The notes: a model not told the origin generated them from the sequence alone. A DNA stretch of 64,000 nucleotides from Massilia phosphatilytica (GCF_002968015.1 NZ_PUIP01000002.1:310001-374000); one strand, 5' to 3'; shown: positions 7,627 through 16,575, numbered from the stretch's first letter. A program made the numbers and translations.

Positions 7627-8391
7627 AATCAGAAAACAAAACACATCGATCAACAGTCGATTCGGTAGAGTTAGCGCCTTGGCGCACTCGACCAACGACT
7701 GTCCCAATCCTTTGCACGCGTGAGCGACCGATCGATCCACGTGCGGGCCTCAGTCGGTAGCAGCGACTTGTCTATTTGTTGAGGATCATCTTTTGGAGGG
7801 AAACGCCCCAGGAACGTTTTAGGCGGTGGTATTGGAACCATCTCAATGACTGATGGTTAGCAATGATCCGGTTAGCAGCAAAGTTAGCGTAAACGGTGCC
7901 ACGCGAACCGACATTCATCTTGCGTTTGTAGGAAGACTGACGTTTATACGCCTTTCCGCAAGACCTCTGCGCCATCCGACGGCAAGAATAAAGCCGACGT
8001 CTACTCAGCCACATACATAGGCCACACTTTCCTTTTTCAGCGCTTCCCCAGCGTGACCGTGCTTCTGAGTCAGCACAACCTATCTAATCCGCCTTCCAAG
8101 CAGTAGTCCACCGTCAAGTCAACTATTGACGAACGTGCCAATGAGCAGCTAATTGCGCCAACGCATGATGCACTGTTGACTGCGGGCTAACATTCCCCCT
8201 CTGACATAGAGCGCAGCCAATAGCGGTAATTGCCGGACTTCGACTGGCCGTCGCTATCCAGGCGGGAACGCATTGCTAACCATAGCTTTGCCCTGTCCCA
8301 CATGGCTGAAACGCCGCTGAGTACGGCATTTCGCGGTCGTGATAGCCGTGTGCTGCGTCCGGTCCCAGCCAAACAGCAAAGGGAACTGATC
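7627..8391. other. 765-bp region without a convincing gene
   Basis: No frame here has good coding features. The best candidate is a 56-codon minus-strand frame (7671-7841) discussed separately. Frames around 7772-8014 and 8187-8408 are low-complexity Arg/Ser-rich translations with no ribosome-binding site and look like chance. The region carries the promoter and leader of the vgrG operon, for which I see no clear hexamers. Confidence 0.4.
7671..7841 (-). CDS. Possible small protein, 56 aa
   Basis: An ATG-started frame begins MVPIPPPKTFLGRFPPKDDP and continues DKSLLPTEARTWIDRSLTRA, ending in a Ser/Arg-rich tail. The amino-acid composition is more protein-like than neighbouring frames, but there is no Shine-Dalgarno sequence before the ATG and I do not recognise it. 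It could be the surviving C-terminal end of a decayed gene, since it is convergent with the serine recombinase. I would not rely on it. Confidence 0.2.
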   Translation of the reverse strand: MVPIPPPKTFLGRFPPKDDPQQIDKSLLPTEARTWIDRSLTRAKDWDSRWSSAPRR

Positions 8392-11226
8392 ATGGTAGAC
8401 ACCACCACGACACGCGCGCTCGAATTGGCTCAGTACACTCTCGGCACACGCGATCGTCCGCTAGGGCTCACTTTGGCATGTCCTGACGGGATGCGCGACG
8501 ACATCTTGCTGCCCCAACGCATGATCGGCAATGAGACCATTTGTGGCGGCTTCGAGCATCGCATCCTGTGTGTGATCGACGACGCTGCGCTGGCCCTAAA
8601 AGATTTCATTGGCCTACCCGCCGAACTGCGCATCGTCACCGACAGGGGGCAGCTCCGGCGCATCTGCGGCATCGTTACCGAGGCGGCGTCGGGTCAAAGC
8701 GACGGGGCGCTCGCGACCTACGAGCTGGTGATGCGCGATGCCCTGTCGATCATGGAAGGCCGGAAAAGCACCCGCGTGTTTCGCAATAAAAGCGAACTGG
8801 ATATCGTCAGGGTCTTAGTCACCGAATGGCGTCAACGCAATGGCGTGCTGAGAGAGACCTTTGAACTGGAAGTGACCGCAGGCCTCGACAACAGGTGTCC
8901 AAAGCGCGAACTCATCATGCAACACAACGAATCGGACGCCGCCTTCATTCGACGTCTGCTACAGCGCCGTGGTATCGCCTGGTTTTTCCGCAGCGGATTG
9001 CCCGAGCTCGGCGGACATCGTGCGCAGCGGGATGCGATCGGCCACACGCTTGTTTTGTTCGACGACCCGGCACAGTTGGCACAGAATGCCGCGGGCACCG
9101 TTCGTTTCCATCGTGATGCTGCAACCGAACAGCGCGATGCCATCAATGGCTGGAGCGCCGTTCGCATCGTTCAGCCCGGCAGCATTTCAGTTCATACGTG
9201 GAATTACAAGCAGCCGCGCGTCGGCGAATTCATGTCGACATCCGCTAGTTCGCGTGCTGATCAAGGCAAGCGTGGCAATGAACTGGCGGCCACGCTGAAT
9301 GATTACTACGTCGCCGCACCACACATTGGCGACACGTCCGATGACCTGACCGACTTGGGCGAGGTTCAGATGGCCCATTACGAGTACGCGACCAAGAGCT
9401 TTAACGGCGAAGGCGGCGTACGGGACCTGGCGGTAGGCGAATGGTTCAGCTTTAGGGGCCACCCAGAGATAGACAGCCATCCCGAGAACGAACGCGATTT
9501 CGTAATCACCAGCCAGCGTATCGCCGCACAAAACAATCTTCCAGTCGAGATAGGTACTCGGGTTGAGCGCCTATTTAATCGCAACGGCTGGAATGTTGGC
9601 GACTACGCCGTGTTCGCCAATGGTGACAATCCTCGCGAATCGATTCGCTACAAGACGCGCTTTACCTGTGTGCGGCGCGGTATCCGCATCGTGCCGCCAT
9701 GCCCCATCTTGCCACGTCCGGAGCTGCAAACTGCCATCGTCGTTGGCCCGGTCAACGAAGAAATCTGGTGCGACGAGCTCGGGCGCGTCAAGATCCGCTT
9801 TCCCGCCACGCGCCTGAAAGACCATGCACACGCAGGCGGTGCGGGGAGCTCTGACTCGGACACTGACTCCGCCTGGGTTCGAGTCGCATCCAGTTGGACC
9901 GGCAGCGCACTCGGTGCACGCGGTCAATGTGGCGCGCGCCTGCTGCCACCAGTCGGTAGCGAAGTGCTGGTTGCATTCGCCGGGGGAGATCCGGATAAGC
10001 CGGTCATCATTGCCCAGGTGTTCAACGGGGCTGCCCCGCCGCCCGCGTTCCGTCATGAAGCCGGTTTGCCAAACACAAAATACCAGTCAGGCATCCGGTC
10101 GCGCGAAGTGCAGGGCCAGCGTGGTAACCAGCTGAGGCTGGACGATACACCGGGACAGATCAGTGCGCAATTAGCGAGCGATCATGCCGGCGCCGAATTA
10201 AACCTTGGCTACTTGACTGAGTTACGTCAGGACGGCCGTGCCGCTCCCCGCGGCGAGGGAGCGGAGCTACGTAGCGAGGAAGCGATCGCCCTGCGGGCCG
10301 CCAGAGGGATCTTGCTCAGCACGTGGAAGCTGCTGGGTGGCGCGGGCTTGAAAGGCCGGCAGCTCGCGCGTGATGATTATCTCGAACTTCTGCGAGAGTG
10401 CGGCGAACTCTGCGCAGCGCTCGGCGACTACGCGGCCGAGCACAACGGGCTACCGATCGACACGAAGGAACAGAACGAACTACTGGCCCATTTCACGAAA
10501 TGGGAAGACGGCAGTAACACTGCCCCCGACGCGGCCGAGCGCGGCGAGCCGGTCATCGGAATCACGTCTCCGGCCGGCATCGGCTTCGCCAGCACCAAAG
10601 CGATCGTCAGCTATTCGGCCCGGAACATCGACACCGTAGCGCAACAGCACCTGCAACTGACCGCCGGCCAACGCTTCAACCTGAATGCCGGCAAAGGCAT
10701 TTCGCTGTTCGCCCAGAACGGTGGATTCACCGGCATCGCCCATGCCGGCAAGTTGCTACTTCAAAGCCAGCAGGACGACACCGACATTAACTCGGCAAAG
10801 AACCTGAAACTGACTGCCACCGAGGGCACGGCAACGATCTCGGCCAAGGTAATTCTGCTTGTCGCCGAGGACGGCTCCTTCCTCAAGTTGGGCGATGGCC
10901 CGCCGGTCCTGGGCAGCAAACAGCCCCTCAAGTTCCACGCCCCGGATTTCCTCTACGACGGGCCGGAAACAATGACGACCCAGTTCCCGAGCTTCGGCCA
11001 GGGCCGCGTGGACCAGAAACTTAAAGTGCGCTACGTGCCCGGCATCCCCCTTGAGAACGGCGAGCGCCCACCCGGTGCGGCCGTCAAGCACGCCAAATTG
11101 AAGATTGCGCTCAGCGATGGCACGGAGATGCAGGCGCTCAGCGGCGCCGACGGCAAATCTGATCTGATCGAGCGTGATGCCATGCACATGGCCGAGATAG
11201 GCCTGATGCGTGGTGGCGACCAATAA
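8392..11226 (+). CDS. vgrG: Type VI secretion spike protein VgrG
   Basis: The chosen ATG at 8392 (MVDTTTTRALELAQYTLGTR) has an AAAGGGA 7 bases upstream and gives 944 residues; the frame is open back to TTG 8230, but without a good start. Residues 1-390 are the gp27-like base-plate region (including DAAFIRRLLQRRGIAWFFR). About 446-550 is the gp5-like OB fold (VNEEIWCDELGRVKIRFPA, SAWVRVASSWTGSALGA, PPVGSEVLVAFAGGDPDKPV). About 640-860 is the DUF2345-type needle extension (TSPAGIGFASTKAIVSYSAR, LTATEGTATISAK). VgrG trimers form the tip of the T6SS tube and carry effectors. It is followed at 17 bp by the lipase effector, adaptor and PAAR genes, so this is an orphan vgrG cargo cluster; no T6SS sheath or base-plate genes are in the window. 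Confidence 0.93.
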   Translation: MVDTTTTRALELAQYTLGTRDRPLGLTLACPDGMRDDILLPQRMIGNETICGGFEHRILCVIDDAALALKDFIGLPAELRIVTDRGQLRRICGIVTEAASGQSDGALATYELVMRDALSIMEGRKSTRVFRNKSELDIVRVLVTEWRQRNGVLRETFELEVTAGLDNRCPKRELIMQHNESDAAFIRRLLQRRGIAWFFRSGLPELGGHRAQRDAIGHTLVLFDDPAQLAQNAAGTVRFHRDAATEQRDAINGWSAVRIVQPGSISVHTWNYKQPRVGEFMSTSASSRADQGKRGNELAATLNDYYVAAPHIGDTSDDLTDLGEVQMAHYEYATKSFNGEGGVRDLAVGEWFSFRGHPEIDSHPENERDFVITSQRIAAQNNLPVEIGTRVERLFNRNGWNVGDYAVFANGDNPRESIRYKTRFTCVRRGIRIVPPCPILPRPELQTAIVVGPVNEEIWCDELGRVKIRFPATRLKDHAHAGGAGSSDSDTDSAWVRVASSWTGSALGARGQCGARLLPPVGSEVLVAFAGGDPDKPVIIAQVFNGAAPPPAFRHEAGLPNTKYQSGIRSREVQGQRGNQLRLDDTPGQISAQLASDHAGAELNLGYLTELRQDGRAAPRGEGAELRSEEAIALRAARGILLSTWKLLGGAGLKGRQLARDDYLELLRECGELCAALGDYAAEHNGLPIDTKEQNELLAHFTKWEDGSNTAPDAAERGEPVIGITSPAGIGFASTKAIVSYSARNIDTVAQQHLQLTAGQRFNLNAGKGISLFAQNGGFTGIAHAGKLLLQSQQDDTDINSAKNLKLTATEGTATISAKVILLVAEDGSFLKLGDGPPVLGSKQPLKFHAPDFLYDGPETMTTQFPSFGQGRVDQKLKVRYVPGIPLENGERPPGAAVKHAKLKIALSDGTEMQALSGADGKSDLIERDAMHMAEIGLMRGGDQ

Positions 11227-11243
11227 CCTCACTTGGAGGAGAC

Positions 11244-13514
11244 ATGGGCGGCAAATACCCAAAGCCGGAATATATGGCATGCCAAACCTCTACGGTACTG
11301 CAACACAAGCGGGTTTCCGACAAGGTCATTGACCATCCACGAGACCAGCCGGGCAACATTATCATCATCCACGGCGTCAATGATGTAGGCACCGGGTTTA
11401 GCGAGGTGGAAGCAGGTTTGTGCGAAGGATTAGAGAAGCGACTGTTCCGCCACTTTCTGCCGGCCACTTATACGATGCCGACAAATAAGGACGAGGTGGT
11501 CGACGATCCAGATGCCGAGTACTTCAAGCGCAAGGCAACGAACGAGACTCTAAGTCCGGTGATTCCGTTTTATTGGGGCTTCCGCGAAATCGGCAAACAG
11601 ACAAAAACCGTCAACGGCCAATTTACTGACCGATACGGCAACCGCCTCGACAAGGATCTGTCGAAGGGAGGTGGGCCATTCGGCAACGCCACCAGCAGCT
11701 TGCCTGACATGTGGAACCGCGGCGTCGGTGCACCGATGGATCTCATGCATGACCCGTTGCGGCCGCTTAGGGATGGTCCCGGCCGCATGTACATGATATT
11801 GGCCGCGCGGCGGCTCGCCGCCTTGATCGCGATGATTCGCGACTACGAGCAACATGACACCGTCACAATCGTCGCGCACAGTCAAGGCTGCCTGATCAGC
11901 TTGCTCGCGCAGGCTTTCCTTTTGGAGCGCAAAGAGCGCCCTGCCGACACGCTGATCCTGACTCACCCGCCATATAGTCTCGTGGATGATCCGGGCACGG
12001 TGGTCGACATCGCCAACCTTTGTGCCGGTGGTACCGATCCCGCGATGGCAGGCCGTTACGACAGCATCAACGGAATACAAACCTTGCACGCCAGGTTGCA
12101 GACCCTGGTCAATATCGTACAAGGCCTGGTGAAGGCCAAGACAGCGGTACCGGTTTTTGAAAAGATCGATGAGGTCAGTTGTGGAGGCATGGTCGAGGGG
12201 CGGTGGCAACCTGGCGGTGATCGCGACAACCGGGGCAAGGTCTACCTTTATTTCAGCCCGGAAGACATGACAGTCGCCCTCGACAACATGCAGGGCATCG
12301 GCTGGCAAGGCGTCCCGGACTACATCGACGGCAGGAGGATGACGCAAGCACTCGACGTCAGCGGCTATGCTGCCAGCAAGGGATATTTTGGCGGAAGCCC
12401 GAAGTGGCGGACCGAAAAGATAACAAGGCGACCTCTCGCGGAACTGGGGCAAGGCTTTCGCCAGCGAGTGTTCACCGCGAAGCAGCGTCTGAACCCGAGC
12501 ACTCAGAAAGTCGGATTCGTTCTGGTGGGCCAGCCACCGCATGATTTCGCTTTGCGAATCAAGGGCGAGGACGACCACGCACACGTCGAATCGAGCGGGC
12601 GCAGCCTGCGCGCCGAGTTGCCGGTCGCCAGATGGCCGATCCGTCCGGATGACAAACCCGAGCAACAGCGCAACGGCATCCGTACGATCAACGGCGAACC
12701 TCTCGCGAGACCCTGTCAGGCAGATATGCGGGGCAGTCAGATCGACGCCGACAAGATCCCGGCGAACTCGGACCATGCAAAGTTAAAGCCGGGCGACCGG
12801 GGACCATGCGAAGAAGTCGATCCCATCACCGCCGCGATTGCGGTCACTGCCAGTGGCGGACTACAAACCCATCTTGAAGAGCGACCTGACCCAACAGGAC
12901 AGATTCATCATCCCGAAACACCGCAATTTCTGACAGCGTCAGAGCTGGAGCGGATGACGGACGCTTACAATCAGGAAAAGAACCCGAACAGCAAAGACCC
13001 GAACGATAGATTCAAAATAGTTCGTGCTACGCGCCATCCGAACGGCAAAGTCATGGCGATGATCCAAGAAAGCCCGAGCGCGGCGCGAAAGCGTTGGCAG
13101 CACGAACTGGGCGCCAAGTCCTTCCACAGTGCGATCTTCGACAGTCGCAAGAACCACAGTCAGGTGACTGCATATGACGTGGCCATTGGCAGTGGCAAGG
13201 CGTCCAGCGATCCGAAGTTCTACGCCTATCTGTGCGCGGTGGCGGATTGGCGGCTGAAAAAGCCAACCCCGATCGATAAACCCCGCGCCGGAATGCTGAC
13301 ATGGGATAAGTTCGCGGCCGATTTCAGTACCTACCTCCAGTGCGAACCTCAGTGGCGGCGCGAGCTCATCGAGAGCAATGTCATCTACTACAGTTCGGGT
13401 GTACTCCCGGGATGCCTGCCACTGTTGACGGGCAAGCTGTCGGACATCGTGGTGTCCGAGACGACGGCGGGCAAGCGTGTTGTTCAAGCGAGCGTTTTAG
13501 AGGGAAAGTCATGA
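11244..13514 (+). CDS. T6SS lipase effector, Tle3-like
   Basis: The 756-residue protein starts at an ATG with GGAGGAG 4 bases upstream. The N-terminal half is an alpha/beta-hydrolase: GNIIIIHGVNDVGTG (oxyanion strand, about 37-51) and the nucleophile elbow VTIVAHSQGCLISL with Ser213. The first small residue of the GxSxG elbow is Ala (AHSQG). The rest resembles the DUF3274-containing Tle3 family of T6SS phospholipase effectors, long proteins encoded with a VgrG. It lies between vgrG (17-bp gap) and a Tla3-type adaptor (4-base overlap), the same partners as in Pseudomonas aeruginosa. It is expected to hydrolyse membrane phospholipids in the periplasm of target cells. No Tsi3-like immunity gene is recognised in the cluster. 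Confidence 0.82.
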   Translation: MGGKYPKPEYMACQTSTVLQHKRVSDKVIDHPRDQPGNIIIIHGVNDVGTGFSEVEAGLCEGLEKRLFRHFLPATYTMPTNKDEVVDDPDAEYFKRKATNETLSPVIPFYWGFREIGKQTKTVNGQFTDRYGNRLDKDLSKGGGPFGNATSSLPDMWNRGVGAPMDLMHDPLRPLRDGPGRMYMILAARRLAALIAMIRDYEQHDTVTIVAHSQGCLISLLAQAFLLERKERPADTLILTHPPYSLVDDPGTVVDIANLCAGGTDPAMAGRYDSINGIQTLHARLQTLVNIVQGLVKAKTAVPVFEKIDEVSCGGMVEGRWQPGGDRDNRGKVYLYFSPEDMTVALDNMQGIGWQGVPDYIDGRRMTQALDVSGYAASKGYFGGSPKWRTEKITRRPLAELGQGFRQRVFTAKQRLNPSTQKVGFVLVGQPPHDFALRIKGEDDHAHVESSGRSLRAELPVARWPIRPDDKPEQQRNGIRTINGEPLARPCQADMRGSQIDADKIPANSDHAKLKPGDRGPCEEVDPITAAIAVTASGGLQTHLEERPDPTGQIHHPETPQFLTASELERMTDAYNQEKNPNSKDPNDRFKIVRATRHPNGKVMAMIQESPSAARKRWQHELGAKSFHSAIFDSRKNHSQVTAYDVAIGSGKASSDPKFYAYLCAVADWRLKKPTPIDKPRAGMLTWDKFAADFSTYLQCEPQWRRELIESNVIYYSSGVLPGCLPLLTGKLSDIVVSETTAGKRVVQASVLEGKS

Positions 13515-15355
13515 GCAGCCCGGCGGTGGCTGATATGGGAACCATTAAGCGGCCTAAGGCGTGGAAACACATTGCCGGCGCATTGGTCGCCTATCCTGTT
13601 TTATTCCTACTGTGGTTGATTTTCGATTTCCGGGTACTGCATCCGGGGCTGGCAAACGTAACTGTGGAGACGACGATGGACAGGCTGCGTTGGTTTGGCG
13701 TACCGCTAGTGGCGGTCATCCTGCTGTTCGGTGGCAAATGGGTGTATTCCTCGTTGACCGCCAGCGCACGGGCGCGCGAATGGCAGGAGAAGAACTTGCA
13801 GCTCAAGCAGCAGGAAGCCGCAACGCATACCGAAAAGGCGCGCCGCGAATACGTCCTCGAAGTGATCGGCTTGGGGGTAACATACGAAAAATACAGGCAG
13901 GGCAAGCTATGGGACGCCCTCCAGACCGGAACGCCCTTCACCAGCATACGCGAGCAGGACCCAAACAAGTATGAGTGGCGTTCTTCCGACAAGTTGGGCG
14001 TCAGCGGCAGCCGGGCATGCGACGCGCTGGAAAACGGCGCCAATCTATCGCCGATGTTCTGGGGTGTCCCTACCTTTTATGCCGGGAGCCCGATTGCCGA
14101 TCCAGCCAAACGACCGAGTGAGACCCGGCCGATGGCGGGGCTGGCCGCCGGCGCGGAGGGCACGGGGATGGCCTGGCACCTGTTCGTCACCGGTCCTTGG
14201 CAGCTGAGCGAGCGTCCCGACCAATTGCTGGAACAGGTTTTCGCTTTCTTCGACGCGCACCCAGACCTGCCATATGTTGTTCTGCTGGCGGACGACAGTT
14301 CAGCCACACGCGACATCGGCCTTCCCACCAACGCACCGCGACTCATCAGGGACGGTTACTACATTCCTGAAATGCCCGACTCCACGACGGTTTTCGTGCT
14401 GGCGCGGCGCGAACGGGTCGAGCCGCTACGTCCCTACATATGGGAGGACCCGGACAACGACTATCTACAAGAAAACCTGCGAATGATGTATTACGACTTA
14501 ATGGAGACGGTACCGACTCCGGAAAAACTGGCCCATCAAGATACGTTTCATAGCACTCGCCAACCCTCAGTCGCAGAATGGTTGAAGGCCGCCGCCGCCT
14601 TCGCCAAACACCCCGTATATGACAACAAAGAGGCCGACATCTCGCTGGCGGCTTTCCGCCGTTGGCTGAATGACCCGCCAAAGGATTGGAAGCCAACGCC
14701 CTGGTTCCCGGTACCATGGAACCGCAACCAGATGAGAGCCTTCGACGACCTGCCGTCGCTGGGGTACATCCACCGCCCGGTGTTCGTCAAATTCGAGGAC
14801 GAACACGGACATCCGGTCAATCGCCGCGATGCGCGCCAGAAGCTACTGGAAGCAGGCTGGCAGCAGGCGCTGCAAACCCTGCCGGATACCGAGCGCACCA
14901 AAGGCCCGGCCCGCATCGTCGGTGCCTTCGGCGACCATGTCGAACAACAGATCGCGCTGGAAGGCGTACTGCATGCCTATAGTGCCCAGGGCGGTCCCGA
15001 GATCGATACCGGCAAAACCGCGCAGTTCATCAACACTGACCGCCGACTCGGTGACACGGGAGCGGCAACGTTCTTCATGCAGATGGCGCTCGGCGTCATG
15101 AGCAGTTACATCGAGGGCGGCACTTCGGCCGCCGTGAACCTGCGCGATCCAAGTGGCGCGAGTATCGTATTCATTAGCCCGCCGAGCGAGGCAAGCCGCA
15201 AGAAGCAGCAGGGGATGAACGTGTTCAAGCACAACGTCAAGCCAGCCATCGACCCCGAGAATTACAAACCACCGACGGTGGGTGCCGTCCTCCAGTCCAG
15301 TAAGACGTCGACGGCGCCCGAACCGAGTGCGTCACGCCTACACGCTCAACAATAG
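13511..15355 (+). CDS. Type VI lipase adaptor Tla3 (DUF2875 family)
   Basis: The 614-residue protein starts at ATG 13511, which overlaps the effector stop as ATGA, so the two are translationally coupled; the frame's upstream part to 13340 is inside the effector gene. Two N-terminal transmembrane helices lie at about residues 20-40 (IAGALVAYPVLFLLWLIFDF) and 61-79. A large soluble part follows (from about 85), with EVIGLGVTYEKYRQGKLWDA, MAWHLFVTGPWQLSE and a VVLLADDSS segment, matching my memory of DUF2875/Tla3. Tla3 binds Tle3 and hands it to VgrG before secretion. It ends in a Ser/Pro-rich tail. The role is known for the P. aeruginosa homologue and inferred here from family and position. Confidence 0.82.
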   Translation: MSSPAVADMGTIKRPKAWKHIAGALVAYPVLFLLWLIFDFRVLHPGLANVTVETTMDRLRWFGVPLVAVILLFGGKWVYSSLTASARAREWQEKNLQLKQQEAATHTEKARREYVLEVIGLGVTYEKYRQGKLWDALQTGTPFTSIREQDPNKYEWRSSDKLGVSGSRACDALENGANLSPMFWGVPTFYAGSPIADPAKRPSETRPMAGLAAGAEGTGMAWHLFVTGPWQLSERPDQLLEQVFAFFDAHPDLPYVVLLADDSSATRDIGLPTNAPRLIRDGYYIPEMPDSTTVFVLARRERVEPLRPYIWEDPDNDYLQENLRMMYYDLMETVPTPEKLAHQDTFHSTRQPSVAEWLKAAAAFAKHPVYDNKEADISLAAFRRWLNDPPKDWKPTPWFPVPWNRNQMRAFDDLPSLGYIHRPVFVKFEDEHGHPVNRRDARQKLLEAGWQQALQTLPDTERTKGPARIVGAFGDHVEQQIALEGVLHAYSAQGGPEIDTGKTAQFINTDRRLGDTGAATFFMQMALGVMSSYIEGGTSAAVNLRDPSGASIVFISPPSEASRKKQQGMNVFKHNVKPAIDPENYKPPTVGAVLQSSKTSTAPEPSASRLHAQQ

Positions 15356-15367
15356 GACAGGACAAAC

Positions 15368-15634
15368 ATGCGCAAGGTTATTCGGCTGGGTGACCCCACT
15401 TCCCACGGGGGCAAAGTGATCAGTACGCGTGCTACCAACTTCAAGGTAGGCGGGATTCCGGTCGCTTGCGTTGGCGATTCTTGCAGCTGCCCTGTACCCG
15501 GGCACAGCGGCTGCACGATCGCCAGCGGTTCCAGCCGCCACCGCATCAAAGGGGTCTTGATCGCATTCGAGGATGACGTGACCAGTTGCGGAGCCAAGCT
15601 AAAGTCGAGCTTGCAGAACTTCCGCACCTCGTAA
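15368..15634 (+). CDS. PAAR-domain spike tip protein
   Basis: The 88-residue protein has the hallmarks of a minimal PAAR protein: an N-terminal IRLGDPTSHGGKVI, a central VACVGDSCSCPVPGHSGCTI and a C-terminal FEDDVTSCGAKL, with repeated Gly and Cys/His residues that bind a metal at the cone tip. PAAR proteins cap the VgrG trimer and sharpen the T6SS spike. It follows the adaptor gene after 12 bp and closes the VgrG-effector-adaptor-PAAR operon. No effector domain is fused to it. Confidence 0.9.
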   Translation: MRKVIRLGDPTSHGGKVISTRATNFKVGGIPVACVGDSCSCPVPGHSGCTIASGSSRHRIKGVLIAFEDDVTSCGAKLKSSLQNFRTS

Positions 15635-15713
15635 TGACTTGTGAGTCGACCATCGTCGCCCGATAACTTGGCGTGGTGCGCCAAACGTCCCAAGCGCGCT
15701 CACCTGACGGTCC

Positions 15714-16034
15714 TCATGAGTATATCTCGTCGAGCAATTTTTTGGCTTGGTTGCAGCCCTCAAGAGTCTTTAAAAGATCTTCTGGCCGTTGTCTGCCCAA
15801 AGAAACCTTCGGGCTTTCGAGCCAAATTCTAGCCTGACGCAAGCCTAATTTTTCGACCGCCAACTTTCGGATTTCATTAGCCCGGACTTGCAACTCAGCG
15901 GGCGTTTGAAGATGGATTTTCTGACTCTCTAGTGCGCGTGTTTTTCTAAAGTGACTGTCTACGATTTGCTTACAGATCTCATCGGCGGTAGCTTCTAGGG
16001 GCCGCTCATCGTCAACCTCGGGCGCAGGCTGCAC
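15714..16034 (-). CDS. Distal fragment with DUF2384-like antitoxin domain
   Basis: A GTG at 16034 could start a 106-residue product if translation restarts after the amber codon at 16206. It contains a charged helical region and the DUF2384-type end (KLGLRQARIWLESPKVSLGR, then PEDLLKTLEGCNQAKKLLDE). DUF2384 domains are the C-terminal part of MbcA/ParS/Xre antitoxins that partner RES-domain toxins; no RES toxin is seen nearby. No strong ribosome-binding site precedes the GTG. I treat it primarily as the 3' part of the split gene. Confidence 0.35.
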   Translation of the reverse strand: MQPAPEVDDERPLEATADEICKQIVDSHFRKTRALESQKIHLQTPAELQVRANEIRKLAVEKLGLRQARIWLESPKVSLGRQRPEDLLKTLEGCNQAKKLLDEIYS

Positions 16035-16205
16035 AAGTTTCTTAGCGTCTGTTGAGAAAGATACCGGCTCATCTTGGCCCTCCGCATCCTCAACATTATT
16101 TCCTCCTACATATACGTAGGCACTCTTCGCTGCGCTCTCCCCGTAATCGACCTCAACAGCAGTAATTGATCTTTTTCCTTTACAACGTGGAAAGGCTGAG
16201 CAACT

Positions 16206-16451
16206 CTAGAAATCACCATATGCTGAGGTACGGAGCAACATTTGACATCCGCATAACATACACTGCGGAGCTTTTTCAGCTACGAAATCACGCGCACGTT
16301 TAACCTTCTCGACATAAGATTCGAGATCTGGCGGTACTTCCCCCTCAACTACCCACCTTTGTAGACGCTTATCAAAGTAGGCGCCGTGTTCGGTAACAAA
16401 GGCCTCTACTGCTTCCGTGACTTCAACAAGGAATGTAATTTTTTTTGCCAT
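16206..16451 (-). CDS. Proximal fragment: DUF5710-like plus half zinc finger
   Basis: An 81-residue product from ATG 16451 to the amber codon at 16206-16208. It covers the DUF5710-like domain (about residues 4-45) and the first half of the C4 zinc finger (C-x2-C in QCMLCGCQMLL), ending SAYGDF. As it stands the zinc site would lack its second Cys pair (C-x5-C, found just past the stop). It would therefore be a truncated protein. Confidence 0.45.
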   Translation of the reverse strand: MAKKITFLVEVTEAVEAFVTEHGAYFDKRLQRWVVEGEVPPDLESYVEKVKRARDFVAEKAPQCMLCGCQMLLRTSAYGDF

Positions 16452-16527
16452 TTTGACACTCTCGGCGCCATGAGTCGTTAGCGAAGTCGTTTAGAAATGC
16501 CGTGCGTTGTTACAATGTTAATCTAGA

Positions 16528-16539
16528 GGTACATGTACC
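16528..16539. promoter_or_regulatory. Perfect 12-bp palindrome, likely XRE operator
   Basis: GGTACATGTACC is a perfect palindrome 37 bp upstream of the XRE start at 16576, in the 124-bp gap between divergent genes. A TTGTTA at 16508-16513 with 17-bp spacing puts the candidate plus-strand -10 inside the palindrome. Autorepression of the regulator and control of the divergent split gene are plausible. Confidence 0.45.
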
Positions 16540-16575
16540 GTCGTCTGGCACAAATTATAGCTAGATGATCTGGCT

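Larger units (their letters stand above)
15714..16451 (-). pseudogene. DUF5710 / zinc-finger / DUF2384 gene split by amber codon
   Basis: The 81-codon frame starting at ATG 16451 and the frame ending at 15714 are the same reading frame, interrupted only by TAG at 16206-16208. Read through, it encodes about 245 residues. An N-terminal DUF5710-like segment (KITFLVEVTEAVEAFVTEHG, then YFDKRLQRWVV) comes first. A topoisomerase-type C4 zinc finger follows (CMLCGCQMLLRTSAYGDF, stop, SCSAFPRCKG): C-x2-C before and C-x5-C after the stop. A linker and a DUF2384 (MbcA/ParS/Xre antitoxin) C-terminal domain complete it (ARIWLESPKVSLGRQRPEDL). The stop sits where the zinc-finger family has Trp or a similar residue, so a TGG-to-TAG change is likely. 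It is divergent from the XRE gene at 16576. Whether it is dead, read through, or makes two pieces is open. Confidence 0.7.

Noticed and set aside
7772..8014. 80-codon minus-strand frame in the recombinase-vgrG gap
   Set aside because: It is rich in Arg/Ser, has no ribosome-binding site and no recognisable domain; probably chance.
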